Notes: generated by a model not told the origin, from the letters alone. 64,000 nucleotides of DNA from Epiperipatus broadwayi (GCA_028023455.1 JAQFVV010006508.1:207501-271500); one strand, 5' to 3'. Shown: positions 27,203-39,750, counted from the stretch's first letter. A program made the numbers and translations.

Positions 27203-29314
27203 GTGTATATATATATATTAAAAAGCTTTATTAATAATTAAAATAAATAATTTACTCTAAACTGTTAAGCTAAGCATAACAGACATCATGAAACTGCTTT
27301 ATATGATTTAATTTATCCTCTTTATATTGTTTGCAGTTAATTATGATTACATTTCGATAATTGAAATTATTTTATAATTTGCCTTTATAATATTTAGATG
27401 TGGCAGTATTATATTGATGTATTTATTAATTTATTACACACTTACTCACATACACATAAAAACATATTAAATTTTCCAGTGATAAAGCTAACTAGCAAAA
27501 TAAATAAAAATAACTTTTACATACTTATAATGAAGCATAATGCACATCTGTATTTGCTGAGTTGTGTATTTGATTTCAGTTTTATTATTGGTAGATTAGG
27601 ATTTTGTTATAAATATTAATTAGTATGCATATTTAAAAAGAAAACTAAAGAACAATCAATTTTAATAAATACTTATAAATTAATAAGTTTTATTTGTTTA
27701 TTTTATATTTATCGCTCTATTTAATTAATGATTAAATCCCAGAGAGAATGGAAAAGCTCCATATTGGTACAACACAAAACAATATTATATCTGTATTAAA
27801 TTTTAGACCATGTTGTACAAAGTTGTATCTTTAATGTTCAATGATAATGAAACTACAATTTTATTTTCATCTTTTTTAATTAATGTCAACATTAGAATAG
27901 TTCTCGTGTATAAGTTGTGCAGAACTATTTGCTCTATGTCAGTAAAGGTGAAAGGTGTTTTATTTTATTTATTTATTTTTAACTATTTATTTTGTATATG
28001 TTTCAAAAATATTTTATTTTATTTTTTGCAAAAGCTGTTTTAAAAATAAATGTATACATATAATTTAGTTTTATAATTACTAATGTTTCCTGGAATATTG
28101 AAAACCGACATGAAACATTTTTTAAAAATTGTATGTTAATAAAAACGCAGATTTAAAATATTTTATTTATCAAAATGATTTTAATATTTTTATAATATTT
28201 AAAAAAAAACATGACATTTAATAATATTTTTAAAAAATAATTTAATTTTACTGCTAGCTTTATTTAAATCAACGTCTTTATTTATGGAAAAAACAACAAC
28301 ATACATTTTGTGCCTCAATTTATTTATATTTAATTATTTTGGCAAATAAGAATGTTTTTTTTCTTGTATTTTTTAGCTAAAAATATTGTCTTTCTGAGGT
28401 TTAATACCTTAGAAAGTACCTCAGGCTTAAACAACATATAAATATTGATTAAAATGTTTGTTATTCTACTTCTATTAAGTGTGCAAAAAAGTAGTGGTCT
28501 ACATCAATATGTCTTTTAACAATTCAGTAAATAAAACTGTTTTAAATATATGTAAGGGTAAATACATTGTGTTTTTTTTTATACAAATGCTTAAATGATT
28601 TAAATGTTTGTTTAGAGAGAGTTCTGATGACATTTGTTTTTGTTTTGTTCTTTGTTTTAGCTTTAGAGCTATTTTATTGACTTATATGTTTAAATAAATG
28701 TGAAGTGTACACTAATCTATTGATGTTTATAGTCTAGAGAAAATATAAAAAAAATAGTGAACTACATCTACAACGTTATTAATGGATATAGAGGAGCTAC
28801 AAGAGGAATTATACATATTTATCTATTGTTGTTAATGATAAGCAAAAATATCAAACATTTTTTTGCAATTATTTAAAATATTTATGTTTATTTTTTTACA
28901 AAATATTTGTATAATAATTATTTAGAAACAAAATTATACACAATAAAATATTGTTTTCTGTTCAATATGGTCTCTTTTAAAAATACAAGTTATTTTTTTT
29001 TTTTTTTTGTAATACTTAAACTGAAACTGTGATTGGTAATACTTTGTTGTAAATAATATAAAAACGTTTATAATATAAATATAATATTACATTTTATATC
29101 AGAATTCCATGCAGATTTATTATGATTTAATAAAAAAAATCATTCAACAATATTTTTAAGGTAAGTACCCAATAAGAAAAAAAAATGTCATTGTTCTGTT
29201 TAAGTACATCATTTTATTTTACTTTTTCCATATTTACTAAGTTCAAATCCGATTTGCTAGACTACATTTTGTTTGACAACTTATATGTGTAACACATCAA
29301 GATCAAATTACAGA

Positions 29315-29324
<10 letters not shown>
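27203..29324. other. AT-rich non-coding DNA
   Basis: Two kilobases without a recognised repeat or gene. Short frames at 27398-27619 and 27810-28043 are AT-driven and lack motifs. Confidence 0.5.

Positions 29325-29362
<38 letters not shown>
29325..29362. repeat. (TA)n microsatellite, insertion site of the composite element
   Basis: A TA run ending exactly where the left long direct repeat begins (TGTAATGGG at 29363). Confidence 0.95.
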
Positions 29363-29365
<3 letters not shown>

Positions 29366-29430
29366 AATGGGAAAATATATTTGAGATTCGCATATACTGA
29401 CCACTGGGGCGCCACTAGTCCAAAAATTAG
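29363..29430 (-). repeat. Left long direct repeat (LTR), outer piece
   Basis: It contains CATATACTGACCACTGGGGC and CACTAGTCC, matching 34316-34384. The match stops at the LINE insertion point. Confidence 0.8.
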
Positions 29431-30931
29431 AGAATATAGAAAATTAGAGAATACAGAATCAATTAAAGTTAAAAATGGTGTGGGACTAAAGCAAGGATGC
29501 CCTATATCACCTATTTTGTTTGTGTTGTATTTGAGTAAAATGGAAAGAGCAATAGAAAGATTAGGAAGAGGGGTAGAGATATCATTAATAGGTAGTAAGG
29601 GAGTATATATTTTGTCAGGCCTTTTTTTTTGCGGATGATATATTTTTGTGTGCAGAAAAAGAGGAGATATGGAAGTTATGTTGAGGACATGTGCAAGGGT
29701 GGGTAAAGAGTTGGGGATTAAATTTAGTGAAGAAAAATCAAATATAATGATGGTTAATACTGAGGAAAAAGAAAATGTAGAATTTTTATTGGGAGATATT
29801 AAGTTAAGTGTGGTGAATAGATATAGTTATTTGGGAATTACTTTAAGTAATCGCAAAAAAATATTTGGATGAATGAGAGAAAAAAATTGATAAATGAAGC
29901 AAAGAAAAGAAAGGGATTGATAAATATATTAACAGTATTTTTATATAATAAATATGATGTAGCTAGAATTATATGGAAAGGAGTTGCAGTAGTAGGGTTA
30001 ACATATGGTAATGATGTATTATATGTTAGTAAAAAGATATTATATTATTTAGAAAAAGCTCAATGGGAAGTAGGAAGACATGCATTGGATGCAGAAGTAT
30101 GGACAGAAAGGGAGACAATTCAAGAAGAAATGGGATGGTCAAGTTTTCATATGAGAGATGCAAAAAGTAAAATGAAAATGTTTGGTAGATTGCAGTTTAT
30201 GGATAATAAAAGAATAGCTAAAATAGTATTTAATTGGGTTATGAGTAAAGGGCAGGTAACAAGATGGGTGAGAAAGGTAATGTGATATGCAAAAGATTTG
30301 GATAAAGACTTTATATCAGTATATTTGTACAAAAGATGGGATTAGTGAGTGTTATAGTAGTAAGGAATGAGATAAAATAATAAATTTATTAATAAAGACT
30401 AGGGAGTTAGAGAGATGGAGAAATAGTATGGAGAGTAAAAAGAGTTTAAATATATATATATATAGAAATAAACAAAATATTAGGTGTTAGTTAATATATG
30501 ATAATAGTAAAGAAAGTAGTTTATTGTTAAGGCTCGAACGGGATCTTTAGCTACAAAAGAATATACATGTAAATGGAAAAATATGGGTGATTTATTTTGT
30601 AAATTATGTAAGGAAGGAATTGAAAATGAATGTAAATGTTTGAAAACATAAAGGGTACATATAATGAAGTTGTAGAAAAATAAATATGGAAAGAGTGATT
30701 ATTGGTTTTTATGCTGGGTTTGGGAAAAGATAAGGTGAATTAAGATATAAAGGTTATAGAGTTGACAAAAATTATGTTGTGGAAATGGGATAGAGCAGAT
30801 TATGGGTAAATTTAGAGTGGGGAATGTAAAAGAAAGTGGTAACAGGTTTATCTGGGCATAATTGCTGATATATTTTTGACTTCGTTTAAGGAGAAGCCAT
30901 AATACATGACATCACATCACATCATCACATC
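29431..30931 (+). pseudogene. 5'-truncated LINE (non-LTR retrotransposon) ORF2 remnant
   Basis: Three frames joined by indels give the C-terminal half of a LINE reverse transcriptase. Fingers/palm motif VGLKQGCPISPILFVLYL lies near 29480-29530. The catalytic FADD lies near 29629-29640, in a different frame because of a T-run indel. Then come GIKFSEEKSN and YSYLGITLS (29720-29850). A typical LINE C-terminus follows: LEKAQWEVGRHALDAEVW and EEMGWSSFHMRDAKSKMK near 30050-30180. A CKLCKEGIENECKCL zinc-knuckle-like end lies near 30595-30650. Endonuclease and the N-terminal RT are absent (5' truncation). The 3' end is a run of CATCA/CATCAC units at 30906-30931, a simple-repeat tail in place of poly(A). 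It interrupts the left long repeat. I leave the clade open. Confidence 0.88.
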
Positions 30932-32759
30932 AACTAGACATTTATTTAAAGGGTGGACAGGATATGTGAATCTAAATGCACCAAACTAAACTCAGGGAGG
31001 AAGAAGATATCTTAAACATTGTTTAGACAGTTGAGAAATAAAAGCACAAAGACAAACAACAGTCAAATTAAGTTTAAACAATTTATTAATTTTATTAAAA
31101 GTTGGGCAATAGAATGAGGACATCTAGCCATGAATACAAAAGTGGCTTATAGTAGCATACGCATACCTACCAGAGAGTGCACTAGAGTATGACAAACATG
31201 AAGGCATTAAACATTTTGGCAGCAAAATTCTCTCACTTAAAATATAAAAAAAATTGTTAGGGTAATATCTTCTTGCTGGCCAGTTGTAAAATTACAAAAA
31301 CAAACAACAACTCTAGCTTCCTAAATCAGAGATAATAAAACAGTTACTGTCCCACTGGAAATCAACGAAACCAGCGCGAATGTTCAAGCAGTAATATTCT
31401 AATTACTTTCATTATAACACCACAGTACTGCTGCATATAATACTACATTCAAAGTAAACGTGGTAGATCTCACACACAAGACAGCAAAATATATTTGATT
31501 ATGATCTTACGTAATCCAGAAAGAAATGACTACTTTCAGACAACCCGAAAAAATAACTTGACAAATAGTCAGCAAGAAGAGTTTGTTGCTTGCACAAAAA
31601 GTGCAAACGAAACATGTTTAAAGATACTTTATTGTACAACTAAGGACAGGTAAATAAACAAAGATTACAAAAACTGCCAATGTGTTTTGTAATAGTTAAC
31701 AAATTAATCAGGTATATATTAAACATATAAAATACAATCTCCTTATGCACCCCCTGATAAACAAAAATTGCAAACACTTGGAATCTTAAAACTAAGATTC
31801 CAAGACATATTTTAAATACTAGAAAAAGTACATACAGATAATAAATAATTAAAAACAATTAATACCATTTTAAAACATACTTATCATTAGATTGAGTGGA
31901 GATTTAATTAAACACAATTTATTTACCCTGGCTAGAATAGCAAAAAGATTAGCTTACGGTAAGGCAGAGTTCTAGTGATTTTGTGATGAGTGCACACTTT
32001 AGATAATAGTTCATCTTTCAGGTCCTTTGACAGCAGCAAGGTAGAGGCAGTGTTTATTTTAGAGGTTTAGGCATGACTGAAGGAGAGCTGGTAGGCATAG
32101 ATCCATCCTTTGATTAAATTATCAAGACATTCTAATGATGGCAAAACTCATAGCAGCATATTTTGATATCTTGCACAGCAACGAAGCTTGTAATAATTAT
32201 TAAAGTTTTTAATAGGAATTAAATGTCCAAACAGCTACTCAAAACCATATGACTCTTAGCAGGCAATAATCCAAGTGTATATTTCTATAGTGAATCTCTT
32301 CTCTTCTTCTAAAATTGGTGGGCTATCCTTGCCTCACTACATTTCCCATGAAAAACTTTCATTAGTGTCCATTCTATATTTCAGGCAGGGCAAATATTAA
32401 TTTTCCACTCAATCTAATTTAAGACTTCCAACCAGGGATAATTGAAACAAAAACAACAAATACAAAACTTAATCTCCACTTTTTAGAATTAACTTTAAAA
32501 ATAATTACAATAAAAGCAACAGGAATATATAATTAGCAAGCTTGCCTGTTTTTAATCAAATTGATTAAAACAGATGGTGAAAGTAAACTATTTTACAATC
32601 AATTTTATAAACATTAAATAATATATTTTAAAATATAAATGTGTATGTGTTTTAAATAATAATAATAAAAATTGAGCCTTAGACATTTAATGAAAATGAA
32701 GTTGTTTTCTTTTTTAATTTTAGTAATAAAACTATTGAATCAGAAATCAATCCGGCTCA
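30932..32759 (-). repeat. Left long direct repeat (LTR), main piece
   Basis: It runs from AACTAGACATTTA to CAATCCGGCTCA and is colinear with 34385-36213 over its whole length, with scattered substitutions. Small minus-strand frames shared by both copies (31640-31858 and 35091-35309) are AT-driven and not called. The reverse complement holds a possible splice donor (CTAGCCAGGGTAAATAAA near 31920-31937). Confidence 0.8.
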
Positions 32760-34315
32760 ACTGCCTCAATACATGATTAAAAAAAAAAAAAAAAAACATT
32801 CCTGCAACTTTTTTTTTTCTTTTTTTTTTTTAAACTAAAAACATTTCAAAAAACTACCCCTAGGAATTTGGCTGAACACACTCATGAAAAACTAAAACAA
32901 TATTTCATTTCTCACATTTATCCATTCTCATAAATCATTAACAATTTTTTGTCTGTTTTAAAACAATCCGTCCGATTGCTAAAAGCCGAACCTTTAACTT
33001 TTGTCCGGCGGTTCTTTTACTTTTTTTTTATTAATTTTCTGAAATAAGTTCCTTTCCCTCTCTTATATTTTACCTACCTAGAATTTATGATTTTGTATCT
33101 TTCTCGTTCTGTATTTCTTTCTAGCGTATATACCTGAATCTTTTTCTTAATGAAACTTCCCAATTCTTCATTTTTTCCTATTTTATTTTTAATCATATCA
33201 ACACTAGTAAATGGCAACACTTCATTTCCCACAGACTTTTTACGTGCCTTGAATAAGATTGCTTTATAAATGGCTTTTATTTCTGTTTTACAATCATATT
33301 CTGAAAATTTTTCCTTAGTTTTAAACCCCTGTTCACAACTTACAGTTACTTTACTCAACTCATTTTAACCTCTTGAGGTAACTTATAACTGTCTCCAAAA
33401 TTTTCTTTCTCCACCATACTATCTATCTTTCTCCACTCTCTACTTATTTCAAACTTTATTTCCACCTTCTCTGTCCTAGTACTCTCCTGTGCTACTTCAA
33501 TTTCTATATCTTTTATGACTACTTTTTCTACTTCCTGACTCTCTTTACTCATCTCATTTGTCAAATCCTTTTCCATCTCCACTTCCTTTTGTTGAGTTTC
33601 TTCTACTCTTTTTGTCATTTCACTTCTCATTTCTTTCATTACTGCTCTCAGCTCCTCCAGTATTATTTGTTGACTCTGTTTTATTTCTAGCAACTCTTGT
33701 TTATTTCTTTCATCAACTTTATCATCATCTGTGTCTCTCTCTCTAATTCTTCTATTATCTGTGGGTATTTAAATGAAACAGGGCTCTCTTCCAAACCTGC
33801 CACCCTGTCACCTTCTTCTTTAGCTTCCATTTTTACACAAGGCTAATTCGCTATACTAAATTTTTTTTTAAAACAAAAATCTCAAAGCAAATAAAATGCT
33901 ATTTATTTATATGCAAAAAGACAACAAACTATTTTTACTAATTTTAAATTGAAAATTTACTCTGAACGATTTTTTTTTGTTTAAACAACAACAACAAAAA
34001 AAAACTCTATTTATTATTTATGTCATATCAAAAAGACAAATTATATATTTAACTATTAAAAAAAAAACTAACTCCAACAGACTTTTTTAGAAAATACGCT
34101 ATTATATTGTTTATTTATTTATGTCATATGAAAAAGACGAAACCCCATTCTACCAAACTGCTCCAACAATACATGCAATAATTAACAAAAAATGAACCTC
34201 TACCGACTAGTTCTTACCACTTACACCTGAAATCATTCTCAACCATCTAAACAAAATCTCATATGGGTTTGAAAACTCGGAAGCCCCAAGGTGATGCACT
34301 TAAAATTAATATATA
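32760..34315 (-). other. Interior of the LTR-type element
   Basis: The interior carries the broken frame listed below. On the minus strand, about 27 bases inside the right repeat, TGGGGCTTCCGAGTTTTC (34271-34288) begins with TGG and could be a tRNA primer-binding site. Near the left repeat the minus strand has an A/T-rich stretch but no clean polypurine tract. Nothing resembling pol is present. Confidence 0.5.
33074..33830 (-). pseudogene. Broken coiled-coil (gag/ORF1-like) reading frame
   Basis: An ATG at 33830 opens MEAKEEGDRVAGLEESPVSF. After a frameshift near 33700 the frame continues as a highly charged, Glu/Lys-rich segment of about 110 codons (33693-33355). Its heptad-like pattern suggests a coiled coil. 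A second frameshift near 33360 leads into about 94 codons containing FSEYDCKTEIKAIYKAILFK and FIKKKIQVYTLERNTERERY. Composition is far more protein-like than the surroundings. A structural gag or ORF1-type protein fits the location between two LTR-like repeats. I recognise no zinc knuckle or named family, so the function is inference. Confidence 0.55.
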
Positions 34316-36213
34316 TGTAACGGCAGAAAGATATTAGAGATTCACATATACTGACCACTGGGGCGTCACTAGTCCGAAAATAGGAACTAGACATTTACTT
34401 TAAGGATGGGCAGGATGTGCGAATCTAAATGCACCAAACTAAACTCAGGGAGGAACAAGATATCTTAAACATTGTTTAGACAGTTGAGAAATCAAAACAC
34501 AAAGACAAACATCAGCCAAATTAAGTTTAAACAATTTATTAATTTTATTAAAAGTTGGGCAATAGAATGAGGACATCCAGCCATGAATACAAAAGTGGCT
34601 TATAGTAACACACGCTTACTTACGAGAGAGTGCACAAGAGTACGGCAAACATGAAGGCATTAAACATTTTGGCAGCAAAATTCTCTCACTTAAAATATAA
34701 GAAATGGTTAGGGTAATATCTTCTTGCTGGCCAGTTGTAAAATTACAAAAACAAACAACAACTCTAGCTTTCTAAATCAGAGATAATAAAACAGTTACTG
34801 TCCCACCGGAAATCAAGGAAACCAGCGCGAAAGTTCGAGCAGTAATATTCTAATTACTGTCGTTAAAATGCCACAGGACTGCTGCGCATAATACTACATT
34901 CAAAGTATATGTGGTTGATCTCACTCACAAGACAGCAAAATATATTTGATTATGATCTTACATAATCCAGAAAGAAATGACTACTTTCAGACAATCCAAA
35001 GAAATAACTTGACAAATAGCCAGCAAAAAGATTCTGTTGCTTGCACAAAAAGCGCAAACGAAACATGGTTAAAGATTCTTTAATGTACAACTAAGGGCAG
35101 CTAAATAAATAAAAATTACGAAAACTGCCAATGTGTTTTCTAATAGTTAACAAAATAATCAGGTATATATTAAACATATAAAATACAATCTCTTTATCCA
35201 CCCCCTGATAAACAAAAATTGCAAGCACTTGGAATCTTAAAACTAAGATTCCAAGACACATTTTAAATACTAGAAAAAGTATATACAGATAATAAATAAT
35301 TAGAAACAATTAATACCATTTTAAAACATACTTATCATTAGATTGAGCAGAGATTTAATTAAACACAATTTATTTACCTTAGCTAGAATAGGAAAAAGTT
35401 TAGCTTATGGTAAAGCAGAGTTCTAGTGATTTGTGATGAGGGTGCATTTTTGATAATAGTTCATTTTTCAGGTCCTTTGACAGTGGCAAGGTAGAGGCAG
35501 TGTTTATTTTAGAAGTTCATGGCATGACTGAAGGAGAGCTAGTAGGCATGGGTCCATCCTTTGTTTAAATTAGCAAGACATTCTAATGATGCAAAACTCA
35601 TAGCAGCAGATTTTGACATCTTGCACAGCTATGAAGCTTGTCAATAATTATTAAAGTTTTTAACAGGAATTAAACATCCGAACAGCTACTCAACACTATA
35701 TGACTCTTAGCAGGCAAATAATCCAAGTGTGTATTTCTATACTGAATCTCCTCTCTCATTCTAAAATTGGCGGGCTATCCTTGCCTCGCTACATTTTCCG
35801 TGAAAATTTTTCATTAGTGTCCATTCTATATTTCAGGCAGGGCAAATATTAATTTCCCACTCAATCTAATTTAAGACTTCTAACCAGGGATAATTGAAAC
35901 AAAAACAACAAATACAAAACTAAATCTCCACTTTTTAGAATTAACTTTAAAAATAATTACAATAAAAGCAACAGGAATATATAATTAGCAAGCTTGCCTG
36001 TTTTTAATCAAATTGATTAAAACAGATGGTGAAAGTAAACTATTTTACAATCAATTTTATAAACATTAAATAATCTATTTTAAAATATAAATATGTATGT
36101 GTTTTAAATAATAATAAAAAAAAATTGAGCCTTAGACATTTAATGAAAATGAAGTTGTTTTCCCTTTTTAATTTTAGTAATAAAACCATTGAATCGGAAA
36201 TCAATCCGGCTCA
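34316..36213 (-). repeat. Right long direct repeat (LTR), uninterrupted
   Basis: It begins TGTAACGGCAGAAAG after a TA tract and ends AATCCGGCTCA before TTATATATAT. It provides the uninterrupted reference that shows where the LINE entered the left copy (between GAAAATAGG and AACTAGACATT). Confidence 0.82.
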
Positions 36214-36237
36214 TTATATATATATTCAGTAATTAAA

Positions 36238-36273
<36 letters not shown>

Positions 36274-36305
36274 GTAATTAAAAGTTTGTAAAAAATATAT
36301 ATATA
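36214..36305. repeat. Duplicated segment between TA tracts
   Basis: TTCAGTAATTAAAAGTTT occurs at about 36224 and 36270, separated and flanked by TA runs. The duplication sits at the right edge of the LTR-type element. Confidence 0.85.
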
Positions 36306-36319
36306 ACCCTTACTTAGAA

Positions 36320-37010
36320 GCGGTTTCAACTATCTTTGTAGTTTTTATCAACTAATATTTTTAAAATGTCATCTTTCCCATAATTCCATGATGTCAATGT
36401 TCCAATAATTTTATGATCTTAATGTTTGCTATTTGTCTATTAATTAAATTTTGCTTGTATTTATATATTAACATTGCTTCTTTAATTTTTCTTTTATTAT
36501 TATTTCTTTCATGTTCCAGTATTTTTATGTTACTATAATTAAAATCAAAACCATATATACATGATTTATTATGGTCATAAAAGGCAGAGGCTAATAAATT
36601 ATCATTATTTTTTGAATTTTGTTTTGTGTTTTGAACCCTTTTTACTAATAACAAGTGCTCTTTTGTTCTTTTTTCCAATGTGCACCTTGATTCACCTATT
36701 TATCAACTGCCACACCTACACATCCATTTGTAAATAATACAATTTTTATTTGTTAATAAAGTCTTATCATTTGAATTATTTATTAATTTATTTAATGTCT
36801 GTGGTGCATAAAATGCAATATAACATATACCTTTATAAATTTTCATAATGAAACTTGGCTGTTGATTTGAAATATATGGTATTGATATCCAAATTTTTTT
36901 ATCAGAAGAATTAACATTATTATTAATAATATTATTATAATTATTTGTAATATTATTATTTATACCAATGGAAATTAATTCTAGAAACGATATGTGGATT
37001 ATCAAATAAT
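36320..37010 (-). pseudogene. Penelope-like element fragment (GIY-YIG), copy B
   Basis: Reading leftwards, the frame contains the linker with IYKGICYIAFYAPQTLNKLI, then IIYKWMCRCGS. Two stop codons replace the residues before IGESRCTLEKRTKEHLL. The nuclease C-terminus follows (YGFDFNYSNIKILE, KRKIKEAMLIYKYKQNLINR). It is colinear with copy A (38820-39290) but in the opposite orientation, and it lacks any RT. The YIG motif is broken, so this copy is dead. It lies about 100 bases from the start of copy A, giving a divergent arrangement. Confidence 0.88.
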
Positions 37011-37129
37011 GGAGAAAGGTAACTTACAAAATAATTGCTTTAAACTGCAGATTGCACTTTCATTATAACTGTAAAATGTTAAAAGTTTTTTTTTTCCAAA
37101 TTGTTGGCAGATAAAATTTAATACGGCTT

Positions 37130-39400
37130 GCAAGATGTCAACAAATATGATATGCTATTTAAAAATGATTGGGCTAAGGAGTATTATTTCTTCCTGTAAA
37201 TATTTAATTTTTGATAAAAAGTGTTACTTAAAAAGTTTAAATCATTTGATTGATTTGCATAATCGAAATGACTGGTTTAATTTTAAGAGTAATTCTCAAG
37301 TAGTTTTTGATCAATATTATGACAGACTATGTAAGAAATTTGATAAGAAAATTAACTTTTCATTTAAGAAAGAAATTAAAAATAAATTTCAAGATAGATT
37401 TTCAAGAAAAATATATTTTAAATTTTTGTGCAAAATATGTTGGTGGCCAATAGAAAAATAGTGACCTGGAATTGAAGTCTGTGTTGAAAGTTTTTAAAGC
37501 ATAATAAAATGTGATTCCAAGGTTTGCATTTAGTTTAAAAAATAAATAAAAAAAATTTTAAATATACAATAAATAGTAATTGGAACATTCCTATTTTTTA
37601 AATTTAAAGAATTTGTATTTGATAATAATCTTGTTTGTATAAAAAAGGGTAAAGGTTTAAGGATGTGTCTGTTACTAAAGTCTGATTATGAAAATAAAGT
37701 TATTACTCAAATTAATATTCTTAATTTTATAAGGTTAATAAGATAAATACTGAATGTCTCCATGTTCAATTTATTAACAACATTTAAAAAAAACCAAAAC
37801 AATGTAATTGTTAATTTTATTTAGTATAGGATTTATCCCTCAGCTGCAATGTGCCCTAAAATATTTTCAAATATAAAATTGCATAAAAAAGAACCATTAT
37901 GATTAATGATTAATTTTGAGGTGCAGTTTATTATGAATTATGTAAATTAATTGAGAAAATGATATAGGTAATTATTGGGTTTGGTGTGTATACAATATGT
38001 TCATCATTTGATTTTGTCGTAAAATTAATAATGTTGCCATTGATAAATGTGATGCAATTTGTACCTTTGATATCAGTGAAATGTATGGATCAATTTATAT
38101 AATGTATTCTATTGAAATAATTAATAATGCATTAAAGTTAAAAATTTTAATGTTAAAATAATAAAATGTATTGTTGAAACATTAAATTCTATTCATAAAA
38201 ATATGTATGTGATTGTTAAGCATGAATTTTATAAAATGAGTAATGGCTGGTTGATGGGTATTCCTACAGTTGCCCAAATAGATAATTTTGTTATATCTAC
38301 ATACAAATAAAATATTTCGAAAAAGGAATATTATCAGCAAAATATTACTTTATAAAAACAATATGTTGATGTGATTTTTATTTGTGGAAAACCAAATGCT
38401 GTTAATATTTGTTTAATGCATTAAATAATATAAATGGCTTAAAATGGATTAAAAGAGATGAAAATTCAATGTGTGTTCAATTTTTGGATCTCAAGATAAC
38501 TAGAAACAAAGATAAATTGGATTACTATATGACTTTTAAACCAAGAGCAAAAAGAGGATATATTACATATAAACCAAAAGTACCAATGTCACATAAAATG
38601 ACAGGTTTGAAGTCCTTCTTATTTAGAAATAACCTTTGTAAATATGCATTGGACAAAACTAAAATATTGAAATTTATTATAATGAATCGTTAAAATGGAT
38701 ATAATTATCATTGTGTTTATTATAATGTTAAAATTTTTAATTCTAAATATAAAAATAATATTAATAATAACGTTAATTCTTGTGATAATTTTTTTTGGAT
38801 ATCAATCCCATATATTTCAAATCAATCAGCAAAATTTCATTAAGAAAATTTATAAAGGTATATGTGATATTGAATTCTATGCACCACCTAAATTAAATAA
38901 ATTAATATATAATTCAAAAGATAAGACTTTATTAACAAATAAAAATGTTATCATTTACAAATGGACATGTAGGTATGGCAGTGAATATATAGGTGAATCG
39001 AGGTGCACATTGGAATAAAGAACAAAAAGCACTTGTTGTTATTAAAAAGGGTTCAAAATACAAAACAAAATTCTAAAAATAATGATAATTTATCAGCTTT
39101 TGTCTTTTATGACCATAATAAATTATGTATATATGGTTTTGATTTTAATTATATTAATGTAAAAATACTGAAAACTGAAAAAAATATTAATAAAAGAAAA
39201 ATTAAAGAAGCTATGTTAATAAATAAATACAAGCAAAATTTAATTAATAGGCAAGCAGAAAACATTAAGATCACAGAATTATGGAGGAAATGACATTTTA
39301 AAAGTATTAGTTGATAAAAACTACAATGATAGTTGAAAGCACTTCAAGTGACGGTTATAGATATATTTTTATAAACATTTAAGTACTGTATTTTCTAATA
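37130..39400 (+). pseudogene. Penelope-like retroelement, near full-length but decayed, copy A
   Basis: Successive frames give the PLE order. First comes a charged N-terminal region (37135-37461). Then a YPSAAMCPKIFSNIKLHKKE segment (near 37840) matches the RT 'P.iyg.pKiHK' block. CTFDISEMYGSI (near 38060), FYKMSNGWLMGIP (near 38230) and the catalytic box QYVDVIFI (near 38355, second Asp lost) follow. Next are FLDLKITRN and SHKMTGLKSFLFRNNL (38480-38640), the RT thumb. The linker with IYKGICDIEFYAPPKLNKLI is followed by the C-terminal GIY-YIG nuclease (IIYKWTCRYGSEYIGESRC near 38950-39010). Several stops and shifts break it. The 3' end (GTGACGGTTATAG, then TTTATAAACATTTAAGTACT) matches that of copy C. 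PLE proteins copy RNA into nicked DNA ends. This one cannot. Confidence 0.9.
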
Positions 39401-39453
39401 TTTATTTATAAATTTATGTATATTATTTTGAAAAAATGCAGACATCGATTTGT

Positions 39454-39750
39454 AATCATTAGATCTCAAATAATAATGTGACTGTGTGTGAAATGAGAAA
39501 TGACATTCAACTTGAAGTAGTTCAGCATTCACAATATGAGGCATATCAAAATGTTTATTTCCCTCAGTATTTTCACCTATTAATTTTAAGTTATTATTAG
39601 ATAAAATGAGAGGTTTAAAAATAATAGGTGAAAATACTGAGGGAAATAAACATTTTGATAAGCCTCATATTGTTAACGCTGAACTACTTCAAGTTGAATC
39701 TCATTTCTCATCTAGAACACAGTCACATTATTATTTGAGATCTAATGATT
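39454..39750. mobile_element. Fold-back element, arms about 130 bp
   Basis: The left arm 39454-39583 (AATCATTAGATCTCAAATAA through CAACTTGAAGTAGTTCAG to CCCTCAGTATTTTCACCTAT) is mirrored by 39622-39750, with scattered mismatches. The loop is about 38 bases. It is non-coding and lies about 50 bases beyond the 3' end of PLE copy A. It is either a MITE or an inverted duplication. No parent transposase was recognised. Confidence 0.82.

Larger units (their letters stand above)
29363..36213 (-). mobile_element. Non-autonomous LTR-type retrotransposon with a nested LINE
   Basis: Two direct copies of a long repeat begin TGTAA(C/T)GG and end CCGGCTCA. The right copy is continuous (34316-36213, 1,898 bp). 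The left copy is split by a LINE into 29363-29430 and 30932-32759, which together make 1,896 bp. They enclose 1,556 bp. TG...CA ends, near-equal length and TA-rich flanks are what an LTR element would show. A broken coiled-coil frame inside reads on the minus strand, so I take the element as minus-oriented (5' LTR on the right). No protease, RT, integrase or CCHC finger was seen, so it must depend on a partner. The target duplication cannot be judged inside the TA repeats. Confidence 0.65.

Noticed and set aside
30147-30332. 61-codon minus-strand frame
   Set aside because: Antisense shadow of the LINE ORF2 remnant.
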